From Sphingorhabdus sp. 109 (GTDB lineage Bacteria; Pseudomonadota; Alphaproteobacteria; Sphingomonadales; Sphingomonadaceae): a DNA stretch of 64,000 nt. The position numbers were made by a program, and so were the translations under genes. The DNA lies in NCBI RefSeq assembly GCF_902506555.1, contig NZ_LR732707.1, forward strand, positions 3,301,898 to 3,365,897. The letters are read 5' to 3'. Shown here piece after piece: positions 36,033 through 43,715 of this stretch (positions are counted from its first letter, which is position 1; each line of letters begins with the position of its first letter). The notes below the pieces were generated by a model. That model was not told the origin of the DNA. It saw nothing but the letters and a program-made list of their open reading frames with translations, and did no database searches.

Positions 36033-37318
36033 GCGGCTTCGACCCCACCGCCGAAAGCGGCTCCGAAGAGGAAAAGCCGCAGGGCTCGACCAAGGAGCAG
36101 AAGCAGGCGCTGAAGACACTCGATGTTCGGCAGTTCACGATCTCCGCCGACGATGACGATATCCGGGTGGATCGCTGGTTCAAACGGCACATGGAAGATG
36201 TCCCGTTCAACATTGTCTCGCGCTGGGCGCGTACCGGACAATTGCGTCTGGACGGCAAGCGTGTTTCGCCAGGGGATCGCGTGCAGGCCGGGCAGGTTCT
36301 GCGCGTACCCCCGCAGGAAATCGAGCGACCGGGCCGTGTTGTCAAGGCCAAGGCTGACCTGTCGCAGGACCAGATCGATTTCGCGCGCGAACTGGTGATC
36401 CACAAGGACAAAGCCGCGATCATCGTGAACAAGCCGCCGGGTCTCGCCACTCAGGGTGGTAGCAAGACGACAACCCATCTCGATGGCCTGCTCGACGCGC
36501 TGACCTTTGATGCCAAATCCCGGCCCAAGCTGGTCCACCGGCTCGACAAGGACACCAGCGGGGCGATCCTGCTGGCCCGTTCGCCCGGAGCGGCTTCGTT
36601 CTTTTCCAAGCGTTTTTCGGGCCGCGACGTGCGCAAGGTCTATTGGGCGATCGTCATGGGCGTTCCGGAAATCGCCGATGGCATGATCGACCTGCCGCTT
36701 GCCAAACAGCCGGGTTCGGGTGGCGAAAAAATGCACGTCGACGAGGAAAACGGCCAGTCCGCCAAGTCGCGTTACCGGATCATAGAACGCGCCGGCAACC
36801 GGGCCTGCTGGGTGGAATTGCAGCCCTATACCGGACGCACCCACCAGCTGCGCGTGCATATGGCGGCGATCGGCCACCCGATCGTCGGCGATGGCAAATA
36901 TGGCGGAAAGGATGCTTTCCTGACCGGCACGATCAGCCGCAAGATGCACCTGCACGCCCGCCGGTTGCGGATTGAGCATCCGGATGGGCACACGCTCGAC
37001 GTCAGCGCCGACCTGCCGGCCCATTTTGCCGAAACGGTGGATAATCTCGGGCTCGATCTGCTGCTCGGCGATCTGCCGCTCGACGAGAAGAAACCGGGTG
37101 GCAAGCTGGTCCGCAAACAGCAGGCCAGAGCGCATGCCAAACAGATCCGCAAGGACAAACGGGGCGAACGGCGCGGTCGCGGCGAGACCACGGGCAAGCC
37201 GACCAAGGCCGGCAAACCGACCAAGCGCGAACGGCCCAATGCCGGCAAGGCTACGCACAAGAAGAACATGCCGCACAAGGCCAAGGTCAAGCAGGCGCTG
37301 CGCAAGAAGCCCAGATAA
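36029..37318 (+). CDS. RluA-family RNA pseudouridine synthase (RluC type)
   Basis: A 429-residue enzyme. An S4-like RNA-binding domain is followed by the catalytic domain with HRLDKDTSG, whose aspartate attacks uridine, and YTGRTHQLRVHM. The C-terminal 90 residues are a lysine/arginine-rich, low-complexity tail (KAGKPTKRERPNAGK-type), which may bind RNA. It is of the RluC/RluD subgroup, which modifies 23S rRNA; the exact position is not predictable. Its start overlaps the crcB stop by four bases. Confidence 0.9.
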   Translation: MSGFDPTAESGSEEEKPQGSTKEQKQALKTLDVRQFTISADDDDIRVDRWFKRHMEDVPFNIVSRWARTGQLRLDGKRVSPGDRVQAGQVLRVPPQEIERPGRVVKAKADLSQDQIDFARELVIHKDKAAIIVNKPPGLATQGGSKTTTHLDGLLDALTFDAKSRPKLVHRLDKDTSGAILLARSPGAASFFSKRFSGRDVRKVYWAIVMGVPEIADGMIDLPLAKQPGSGGEKMHVDEENGQSAKSRYRIIERAGNRACWVELQPYTGRTHQLRVHMAAIGHPIVGDGKYGGKDAFLTGTISRKMHLHARRLRIEHPDGHTLDVSADLPAHFAETVDNLGLDLLLGDLPLDEKKPGGKLVRKQQARAHAKQIRKDKRGERRGRGETTGKPTKAGKPTKRERPNAGKATHKKNMPHKAKVKQALRKKPR

Positions 37319-37953
37319 TGCATCCCGATCCCGCCTTCCGCTGGCCCAGATCCGCCAATGATCATCACGACGCCGACGAGCGGGCAGCGCTCGAGGCGAT
37401 GATTGCCAATATCGGGTTCGGCATGGTTTTTGCCGAAACGCCGGACGGACCGCGTGTGGCCCATGTGCCGGTCTTTTCCACCGGCGACGGTGCGCTGCAA
37501 TTCCATCTGTCGCGCGGCAATGCGCTGACCCGCCATATTGCCGGGCACAAGGCGCTGTGTGTGATCAATGGGCCCGACGCCTATATCAGTCCGGACTGGT
37601 ACGACATGGACGATCAGGTGCCGACCTGGAATTATCTGGCGCTGGAACTGGAGGGGACGGTCCGGCAGATGGAGCGCGAAGGCCTGATCGGCCTGCTTGA
37701 CGACCTGACGGAGCAGAATGAAGCGAAGCTGGCGCCGAAGCAGCCGTGGCACCGCGACAAGATGGATGCCGCAAAATTCGACAAAATGGTCGATGCAATC
37801 ATCGGTTTCGAGATGGAAATACTGGCCTGGCGCCCGACCGCGAAGCTTGGCCAGAACAAGCCGGCGGCGGCGCGGGACAATGCAGCCGCTGCGCTGAATG
37901 CCACGGGCCGGCGGGCGATGGCCCATTTGATGCAGGAATTCGGAGACACATGA
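37318..37953 (+). CDS. FMN-binding negative transcriptional regulator-like protein (PaiB family)
   Basis: A 211-residue protein of the PaiB/flavin-split-barrel family: GFGMVFAETPDGPRVAHVPVF near the N-terminus, SPDWYDMDDQVPTWNYLALELEG in the middle, and a PWHRDKMDAAKFDKMVDAIIGFEMEI segment late. PaiB was described as a regulator of sporulation and proteases in Bacillus, but related proteins may act as FMN-linked oxidoreductases or haem-type binders, so function here is open. One-base overlap with the preceding gene. Confidence 0.83.
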   Translation: MHPDPAFRWPRSANDHHDADERAALEAMIANIGFGMVFAETPDGPRVAHVPVFSTGDGALQFHLSRGNALTRHIAGHKALCVINGPDAYISPDWYDMDDQVPTWNYLALELEGTVRQMEREGLIGLLDDLTEQNEAKLAPKQPWHRDKMDAAKFDKMVDAIIGFEMEILAWRPTAKLGQNKPAAARDNAAAALNATGRRAMAHLMQEFGDT

Positions 37954-38606
37954 GCAACAAGCTAGCCCTGTTCGATTGCGACGGCACGATGGTCGACAGT
38001 CAGGCCAATATCTGCGCCTCGATGGATCAGGCCTTTACAAAACATGGATTGGTCCCACCCGATCATCATCTGGTGCGGCGGATTGTCGGTCTCAGCCTGA
38101 TCGAGGCGGTATCACAGCTGCTGCCCGGCGAGGACGCTGAACTGGTCGCGGCGGTGACCCAATCCTACAAGGACGGCTTTTTCGAAATGCGTCAAGCGGG
38201 CGGCGTGCACGAACCGCTCTACGAGGGATTGCTCGAGACACTGGAAGAATTGGAGGCATCCGGCTGGGTGCTGGGGGTCGCCACCGGCAAGTCGGACCGC
38301 GGCCTGCAGCATGTGCTGGAAACCCACGGTCTGCTCGACCGCTTTGTCACTCTCCAGACGGCGGACCGGCATCCTTCCAAGCCTCATCCGGCGATGGTTG
38401 AACTGGCGATGGCCGAAGCGGGTGCGGCGCCGGAAACCACGGCGATGATCGGCGATACCAGTTTCGACATGGCGATGGCGGTTAACGCCAGCGTGCGGCC
38501 GGTCGGAGTCGACTGGGGCTATCATGACGAGCATGAACTGATCGAGGCCGGCGCGGAAATAGTGGTGGCCAATATGGCGGACCTGCATGGAATATTGAAC
38601 CGATGA
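37950..38606 (+). CDS. HAD-superfamily hydrolase, phosphoglycolate phosphatase-like
   Basis: A 218-residue haloacid-dehalogenase-fold phosphatase. Motif I is LFDCDGTMVDS with the nucleophile aspartate, motif II is ATGKSDRGL and motif IV is IGDTSFDMAMA. It resembles Gph, which recycles 2-phosphoglycolate, but alternative sugar-phosphate substrates cannot be excluded. It overlaps the preceding gene by four bases and the following one by four (ATGA). It belongs to the conserved alphaproteobacterial grouping rluC-HAD-atp12. Confidence 0.88.
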   Translation: MSNKLALFDCDGTMVDSQANICASMDQAFTKHGLVPPDHHLVRRIVGLSLIEAVSQLLPGEDAELVAAVTQSYKDGFFEMRQAGGVHEPLYEGLLETLEELEASGWVLGVATGKSDRGLQHVLETHGLLDRFVTLQTADRHPSKPHPAMVELAMAEAGAAPETTAMIGDTSFDMAMAVNASVRPVGVDWGYHDEHELIEAGAEIVVANMADLHGILNR

Positions 38607-38914
38607 CCGATCCGATCGACAGCCAAGACGAACGCGACGAATATATCCCCGATCCGGAGAAGGAAAAGCAGGCAAAAGCCGTGCACTGGCTGATCAGCAT
38701 CATCCGCCTGCTCGGCGTGGTGCTGGTGATGCTGGGTCTGGCGATCGCGCTGGACAAGCTGCCGCCGGTTCCGGCTCCAGTGGGCTATGTGCTGCTCATT
38801 ATCGGTCTGGCCCAGATGTGGGTGCTGCCGGTCTGGATCATCCGCAAATATATCCGCGCGCGGGTTGCCGAGGAAGAAATCGCGAAAGCGGCAGAAGGCG
38901 CGGACGCCCCATGA
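38603..38914 (+). CDS. Small two-helix membrane protein of unknown function
   Basis: A 103-residue protein with a charged N-terminus and two hydrophobic segments (about residues 31-51 and 58-80), the second followed by a basic tail with RKYIRARV. I do not recognise the family. The conserved position between the HAD hydrolase and atp12, with four-base overlaps on both sides, suggests it is really expressed. Confidence 0.75.
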   Translation: MTDPIDSQDERDEYIPDPEKEKQAKAVHWLISIIRLLGVVLVMLGLAIALDKLPPVPAPVGYVLLIIGLAQMWVLPVWIIRKYIRARVAEEEIAKAAEGADAP

Positions 38915-39609
38915 AGCGATTTTACAAGGAAGCATCGGTGTCGCCTGCCGGTGACGTCTTTGCCATCATGCTCGACGGGCGCCCCATGAAAACGCCGCAG
39001 CGCAATGCGCTGGCTGTACCGACCCCCGCGCTCGCCGATGCGATTGCCGCGGAATGGGCGGCCCAGGAAGACGATATTGTCCCGGTTTCGATGCCGCTCA
39101 CGGCTCTTGCGCAAGGCGCGCTTGACCAGGTTGGCAACGAGCGTGAGCGGATCGTCTCCCGTATCGCGGCCTTTGCCGACAGCGATATGCTTTATTACCG
39201 GGCCGACGGGGGGCAGCAGGCACTGATCGATCATCAGGCGGAGCATTGGGATCCGCTGCTCGAATGGGCGCGGCAACGCTATGATGTGGGGTTCAACCTG
39301 ATCCACGGCATCCGCTATCAGGCGCAGCCCGAAGACACCGTTGCCCGTCTGACCGCTGCGGTCGAGGCGCAGCCCGATTTTGTCATCGCCGCCATGCTGT
39401 CGCTCGTCGGCCTGTCTGGCTCGCTGATCGCCACACTGGGGCTGGTCGAACAGCAATATGATATTGATCAACTCTGGCCGCTGGCCAACCTGGAAGAGCT
39501 TTGGCAGGAACAGCAATGGGGGCGCGATGATCAGGCCGCTGCCCTGCGGGATCGCAAGAAAAAGGAATTCGAGGCGGCAGCCCGCTTTCTTGATCTTTCC
39601 CGTAGTTAG
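38911..39609 (+). CDS. ATP12 chaperone, F1-ATPase assembly factor
   Basis: A 232-residue homologue of mitochondrial Atp12, which binds the alpha subunit of F1 during assembly of the ATP synthase. KRFYKEASVSPAGDVFAIMLDGRPMKTP at the start and LTALAQGALDQV are characteristic. The protein is restricted to mitochondria and alphaproteobacteria, supporting the taxonomic call. The C-terminus is charged. It is the last gene of the long plus-strand run. Confidence 0.92.
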   Translation: MKRFYKEASVSPAGDVFAIMLDGRPMKTPQRNALAVPTPALADAIAAEWAAQEDDIVPVSMPLTALAQGALDQVGNERERIVSRIAAFADSDMLYYRADGGQQALIDHQAEHWDPLLEWARQRYDVGFNLIHGIRYQAQPEDTVARLTAAVEAQPDFVIAAMLSLVGLSGSLIATLGLVEQQYDIDQLWPLANLEELWQEQQWGRDDQAAALRDRKKKEFEAAARFLDLSRS

Positions 39610-39664
39610 TTTTTCCCTTTGATCCGTTTTTCCGTTAAAGGGCTGAAACTGTAACGGAGACTAC

Positions 39665-41107
39665 ATGACAACCGAATCCACTTTATGTGCCACGCCTGCC
39701 GAAGCCGTGGCGCTGCTTGAAAAACTATACGCGGAACAGATTGAAATCACCGCCGCGCGCTTTCGCCGCTACGCGACATCGAAACTGGCCAAGGATGACC
39801 GGCAACAGGGCCTGTATCCGCAGATCAGCGTTGAAATTCCCGCCGATCAGGCGACCGAGACCAGCCATCTGGCGTCCGGCCATCTCGCCGATATCAACAC
39901 CTATCGCACGACAATTACCGAGCCGAAGCTGTACCGCGAATATCTGCTGGACCAGCTGCAACGGATCGACAGCACATTCACCGCGAAAATCCGGGTCGAA
40001 CTGTCCGACACGCCGATACCGCTGGCCTTCGCGCTGGAAGATGCCGGCGCTGGCCTGGATCGCGCGAAAAAGGAGAAGCTGCCCAATTATTTCCACACGC
40101 CGAATCTGGTCAAGACCAATGACGAGATCGTCGATGGCGGCCAGATATTCCAGGGCGAGGAAGCCTCGGCGCTGGCGCTGTTCACCGCCGAACGGGTCGA
40201 TTATTCGCTGCACCGGATCCGCCATTATTGCGCCACCGATCCGGAACATTTCCAGCCGTTCATCCTGTTTACAAATTATCAGCGTTATGTTGACGAATTC
40301 ATCGAATATGGCCTGAAGGAAGTAACGTCGGGTAAGGCCACGATGCTGGTCGAGCCGGGCAACCGGATTACCGGTCAGGATGGCAAGCCGTCCGCTCCAC
40401 CAATTGCCAAGCCGCCGCAAATGCCGGCCTATCATCTGGTCCGCAGCGACGGCCGGCCCGGCGTGACCCTGGTCAATATCGGCGTCGGCCCGAGCAATGC
40501 CAAGACGATCACCGACCATCTCGCGGTGCTGCGTCCGCATGTCTGGCTGATGATCGGCCATTGCGGCGCGCTGCGCCGAACCCAGCGGCTCGGTGACTAT
40601 GTCCTTGCCCACGCCTATTTGCGTGACGACAATGTGCTCGACGATGTGCTGCCACCGAGTATTCCGCTGCCGACGATCGCCGAAGTGCAGCTGGCGCTGA
40701 CCGAAGCGGTGCAGGCGGAAACCGGCATCGACAAATCGAAGCTCAAGCAGCAATTGCGCACCGGCACGGTGGTTACCACCGGAGACCGCAACTGGGAGCT
40801 GCGCTTCGAACAGATTGCCCGCCGTCTCAACCAGTCCCGCGCCATCGCTATCGATATGGAAAGCGCGACGGTTGCCGCCAATGGCTATCGCTACCGCGTG
40901 CCCTACGGGACGCTGCTCTGCGCCTCGGACAAGCCGTTGCATGGCGAGATCAAGCTGCCCGGCATGGCCGATGCCTTTTATCAGGAGCGGGTGGGCCAGC
41001 ATCTGGCGATCGGCCTGCGTGCGATTGATCTGCTGGCCAAAGAGGCGGACGAGGGGACGCTGCACAGCCGCAAACTCCGGAGTTTTGGCGAGCCGTTGTT
41101 CCGCTAG
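39665..41107 (+). CDS. amn: AMP nucleosidase
   Basis: A 480-residue enzyme that splits AMP to adenine and ribose 5-phosphate. The N-terminal regulatory domain and the C-terminal nucleoside phosphorylase-like domain are both complete: VTLVNIGVGPSNAKTITDHL, MIGHCGALRRTQ and AIDMESATVAANGYRYRVPYGTLLCASDKPLHG. GGAG lies just before the ATG. It helps control adenylate levels, which may matter for the cyclic-nucleotide-linked genes downstream, but that is only context. It has a 55-base gap after atp12 and probably its own promoter. Confidence 0.94.
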   Translation: MTTESTLCATPAEAVALLEKLYAEQIEITAARFRRYATSKLAKDDRQQGLYPQISVEIPADQATETSHLASGHLADINTYRTTITEPKLYREYLLDQLQRIDSTFTAKIRVELSDTPIPLAFALEDAGAGLDRAKKEKLPNYFHTPNLVKTNDEIVDGGQIFQGEEASALALFTAERVDYSLHRIRHYCATDPEHFQPFILFTNYQRYVDEFIEYGLKEVTSGKATMLVEPGNRITGQDGKPSAPPIAKPPQMPAYHLVRSDGRPGVTLVNIGVGPSNAKTITDHLAVLRPHVWLMIGHCGALRRTQRLGDYVLAHAYLRDDNVLDDVLPPSIPLPTIAEVQLALTEAVQAETGIDKSKLKQQLRTGTVVTTGDRNWELRFEQIARRLNQSRAIAIDMESATVAANGYRYRVPYGTLLCASDKPLHGEIKLPGMADAFYQERVGQHLAIGLRAIDLLAKEADEGTLHSRKLRSFGEPLFR

Positions 41108-41208
41108 CGATCTTTCCCCTTGCAGGAGAAGTTCCGGCTGTGCCTCCTCACAACTGTCCTTGCGTGCCCTTCGCCGCCGCCCGCAGCGACCAGATCTCGC
41201 CGCGGGTC

Positions 41209-41225
41209 TGACAGACGATCTGTCA
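41209..41225. repeat. Perfect palindrome at the end of the small MerR-flanking ORF
   Basis: TGACAGA-CGA-TCTGTCA, seven-base arms with a three-base spacer. On the minus strand it begins at the stop codon of the 32-residue ORF. It could be an operator or a short hairpin; no T-run follows. Confidence 0.5.
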
Positions 41226-41321
41226 GCCGCCGCTGAATGCCAGCGCCGGCATCTTCCAGCGCGGGGCATCCCGCATTGTTCGACCGCCGGTTTCGCTCCC
41301 ACACCGCTTTCCGGCCATCAT
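41223..41321 (-). CDS. Possible small ORF facing the MerR operator
   Basis: A 32-residue open frame starting at a double ATG (41321 and 41318) with AAGGA directly upstream. It contains one cysteine (KRCGSETGG) and no recognisable domain. The nearest upstream minus-strand promoter-like site is the MerR operator at 41360-41380. It might be a short regulated protein, or simply chance; coding is not established. Confidence 0.3.
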   Translation of the reverse strand: MMAGKRCGSETGGRTMRDAPRWKMPALAFSGG

Positions 41322-41359
41322 ATATCCTTGGCTTTTTCGAGACTCGTTCCTATCTATGC

Positions 41360-41380
41360 ACCCTGTAGTAACTATAGGGT
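41360..41380. promoter_or_regulatory. MerR-family operator
   Basis: ACCCTGTAGT-A-ACTATAGGGT is a near-perfect inverted repeat (ten-base arms, one mismatch). It closely resembles the metal-responsive MerR operators of the CadR/CueR kind. On the minus strand it fits between a CTGACC -35 and a CATAGA -10 with a 19-base spacer, the elongated spacing typical of MerR-controlled promoters. Confidence 0.75.
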
Positions 41381-41385
41381 CAGGC

Positions 41386-41796
41386 ATGAGAATCGGCGAG
41401 TTGGCAAAGCAGACGGGCACGAAGGTCGAAACCATCCGCTATTACGAATCCTCCGGACTTTTGCCGGAGCCGGCGAGAACACAGGCAAATTACCGCGACT
41501 ATGACCTGTCCCATATGGAGCGCCTGACGTTCATCCGGCGCTCGCGTGCGCTGGGATTTACGCTCGAATCGGTTCGCGAACTGCTGAGACTGGCCGATGA
41601 CAGCGAGGATCCCTGCGATGCGGTCGATGAAGTGGCCTCGGCGCATCTCGTCGCCGTGGACCAGAAAATTGCCGATCTCACCGCCCTGCGCGAGGAATTG
41701 TCGCTGATGTTGCAATGTTGCGGTGATGGCACGGTTGGCGAATGCAAGATCGTCTCTGCCCTGGCTTCACCGCGCTTGCCGGGCGATGCAGGCTGA
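41386..41796 (+). CDS. MerR-family metal-responsive transcriptional regulator (ZntR/CadR-like)
   Basis: A protein of about 136 residues. The N-terminal winged helix is MRIGELAKQTGTKVETIRYYESSGLL, then a dimerisation helix, with cysteines placed as in Zn/Cd/Pb sensors: EDPCDAVDEV and LQCCGDGTVGEC. The ATG at 41386 is five bases past the operator; an in-frame ATG lies within the operator at 41356. The metal is not certain. The expected efflux gene is not nearby. Confidence 0.88.
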   Translation: MRIGELAKQTGTKVETIRYYESSGLLPEPARTQANYRDYDLSHMERLTFIRRSRALGFTLESVRELLRLADDSEDPCDAVDEVASAHLVAVDQKIADLTALREELSLMLQCCGDGTVGECKIVSALASPRLPGDAG

Positions 41797-41876
41797 ACGG
41801 CTTGCTTTCGTCAGCGACTCTGCGGTGCAACCGGCCTCCCGCGCGAGGGGGCCAGACGCCCCGGACGCTTTCTAAA

Positions 41877-42224
41877 TTATAGGACCTTCGCGATAAAATC
41901 GGCGTGAAACTGCTCCATAACACCGGACAGTTCATCTTGGCCACTGGCGGTCAACCGGACCTTGTCGTCGTCTTTTTCGACCAGACCTTTGCTTACCATC
42001 AGGTCAAGGAATCTCTGGGTTACAGAAGGACCGCAGGAAATATAGTCGGAAATCTCGTTTTCGCTCAGTGCAGCGCTATCGGCGGTGTGCAATGCCAGCA
42101 GGATATCCAGGCACGGCGCTGCCGGAATTCTCAGATTCTCGAAAAAATGTTCGGATATCTGGCGCCGGGTTTTTGCAACGATCCGTACGAAGCGATCCAG
42201 TCTTTTTTTGGAGAGGTCGGTCAA
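41877..42224 (-). CDS. MarR-like winged-helix regulator
   Basis: A 115-residue protein with a winged-helix pattern (ALSENEISDYISCGPSVTQRFLDLMVSKGLVEKDDDKVRLTASG). The recognition-helix and wing arrangement is typical of MarR-type regulators in sphingomonads, although the N-terminal helix is shorter than in full MarR. The apparent start is a TTG at 42224, since a stop codon lies just upstream in frame. No divergent target is obvious. Confidence 0.7.
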   Translation of the reverse strand: MTDLSKKRLDRFVRIVAKTRRQISEHFFENLRIPAAPCLDILLALHTADSAALSENEISDYISCGPSVTQRFLDLMVSKGLVEKDDDKVRLTASGQDELSGVMEQFHADFIAKVL

Positions 42225-42517
42225 GAGATTTCAACGTTTGTTATGGTCAGGGATGCCGTTTTCAAGTTCATATTTGCGCTAAACTGTTCCAGAATGGACA
42301 TTTCACGCAACAAGCAGGCCATTCCCAGCCTAGCAATAAAGCACCAGCCCGACAACACGATGGGATGTGGCGTAAACTCGTGTAACTTTGCCCGTTCCGG
42401 ATAGTGCCGTTGCCTCGGCGCTATGCTGTCTTCGCGACGCTGTGTGGCCCGGAACAGAAATGGGGCGACAGGATTGTCACATGGTTTATCTCTGTGCGGC
42501 AAGGCGGCCGATACCGC
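42225..42517. other. Intergenic stretch between MarR-like and TPR genes
   Basis: About 290 bases upstream of the MarR-like gene. Short frames exist here but none has a start site or family match, and I see no clear signals. Confidence 0.4.
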
Positions 42518-43474
42518 CTAGACACCAAGGGCTGCCGCAGCTTCCCTGATCCGCTTGGACTCGGTCCCGTCATTTTTGAAAGCCTTCAAGGCGCGGTCGA
42601 GCGCCTGTTTCGCCTGTACGGTCTGGCCCAGTTGCATGCGGCTGCGAATCAGCATGATCCAGCCATTGGCATCGTCGGGGTTGGACTGCAGCCGCTTGTC
42701 CAGACCATCGACCATATTGGCGATCATGGCCTCCTGCTGGCCGGGCGGTAAGGCGGCCGCTTCCTGCATTTGCTGTCGGCTGGGACCGGGGATGGCCGCC
42801 GTGGCGACTGCCGGACCGTCGGTCGTGACGCCGCCTGTCGGTGCAGCGGGGGCGGCTTTCGCCAGACGGGCTTTCACATCGATGCCTTCATTCTCCGCCA
42901 CCTGGCCGATGACACGCCGGATATCGGCGGCATAAGGCGCGTCGGCAGGCGTGTCTTCGAGCAAGGCGAACCAGTCGTCGATCGCCCCCCGGTGGTCACC
43001 GGCCATGTCTTTCTCTACTGCCAGAAAATAGCGCGCGCGGGGATCTTTCGAATCATGTTTCAGAGCGTTGCGGAAGGCGGCTGCGGCGTCGTCCGGTACT
43101 TGCTGTCCGTTGCTAGCCATGACCAGCGCCTCACCCAGCATCGACCAATATTCGGGATTGTCCGGATCCAGCGTGGTGGCGCGCTTCATCGCGGTAGCCG
43201 ATTCTGCAAATTTTCCGGTTTCGAAATAACTCCAGCCCAGCATCCGCCAGCTTTCCGCATCGTCGGGATTTTCCTGCAGCTTTTTTTCCAGACCGTCGAT
43301 AACCTCATCGACGCTGGGTGCCGCCTCGGTCCCGGCATCGGCAATAGTCGTGCTGCCACCGCTCTCGTCATTCATGCTGCGGTAGACCTGCACCGCCACC
43401 GCTCCCAGCGCCAGCAAAGCCGCGACGATAAGCGCGATTCGGCTGATATTCATCGATGGAGCTGGTTTCGCCAT
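42518..43474 (-). CDS. TPR protein, CcmI/CcmH-like
   Basis: A protein of about 318 residues with one N-terminal membrane anchor (ISRIALIVAALLALGAVAVQVY) and two TPR regions, residues about 60-160 (DAESWRMLGWSYFETGKFAESATAMKRATTLDPDNPEYWSMLGEAL) and near the C-terminus (SNPDDANGWIMLIRSRMQLGQ). The two-part layout resembles the CcmI/CycH TPR domain, which presents apocytochrome c for haem attachment. It is divergent from the multihaem cytochrome cluster, which makes that role attractive but unproven. GAGGA precedes the ATG at 43474. Confidence 0.75.
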   Translation of the reverse strand: MAKPAPSMNISRIALIVAALLALGAVAVQVYRSMNDESGGSTTIADAGTEAAPSVDEVIDGLEKKLQENPDDAESWRMLGWSYFETGKFAESATAMKRATTLDPDNPEYWSMLGEALVMASNGQQVPDDAAAAFRNALKHDSKDPRARYFLAVEKDMAGDHRGAIDDWFALLEDTPADAPYAADIRRVIGQVAENEGIDVKARLAKAAPAAPTGGVTTDGPAVATAAIPGPSRQQMQEAAALPPGQQEAMIANMVDGLDKRLQSNPDDANGWIMLIRSRMQLGQTVQAKQALDRALKAFKNDGTESKRIREAAAALGV

Positions 43475-43558
43475 GGTCAATCCTCGGGCTGTTTCACATA
43501 TTCATTTTACCGTGCAGGGATAAGCAGCCGTTACCTGCCTGACAAGCACCGAGATAGC

Positions 43559-43574
43559 TGTGATATTTTGCACT
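43559..43574. promoter_or_regulatory. Weak CRP-like half-conserved site
   Basis: TGTGA-TATTTT-GCACT has one perfect and one partial half of the TGTGA-N6-TCACA motif. It lies between the divergent TPR and flavoprotein genes. The match is weak and only suggestive. Confidence 0.2.
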
Positions 43575-43715
43575 GGCAATGAAGAGGCATTTTGGTAAGA
43601 TACTGCCAAAGTTCAATCTTTTGGGTCGCGCTAAAGCCGAATTACAAGCCGAACCGGATCGCTATGACGTATGAGGGTGCGTTGGTCGGGGAAAGCATAA
43701 GGGGGAAGCGAGCGC

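Noticed and set aside
39725..41302. 525-residue minus-strand frame opposite AMP nucleosidase
   Set aside because: Antisense shadow of a complete gene.
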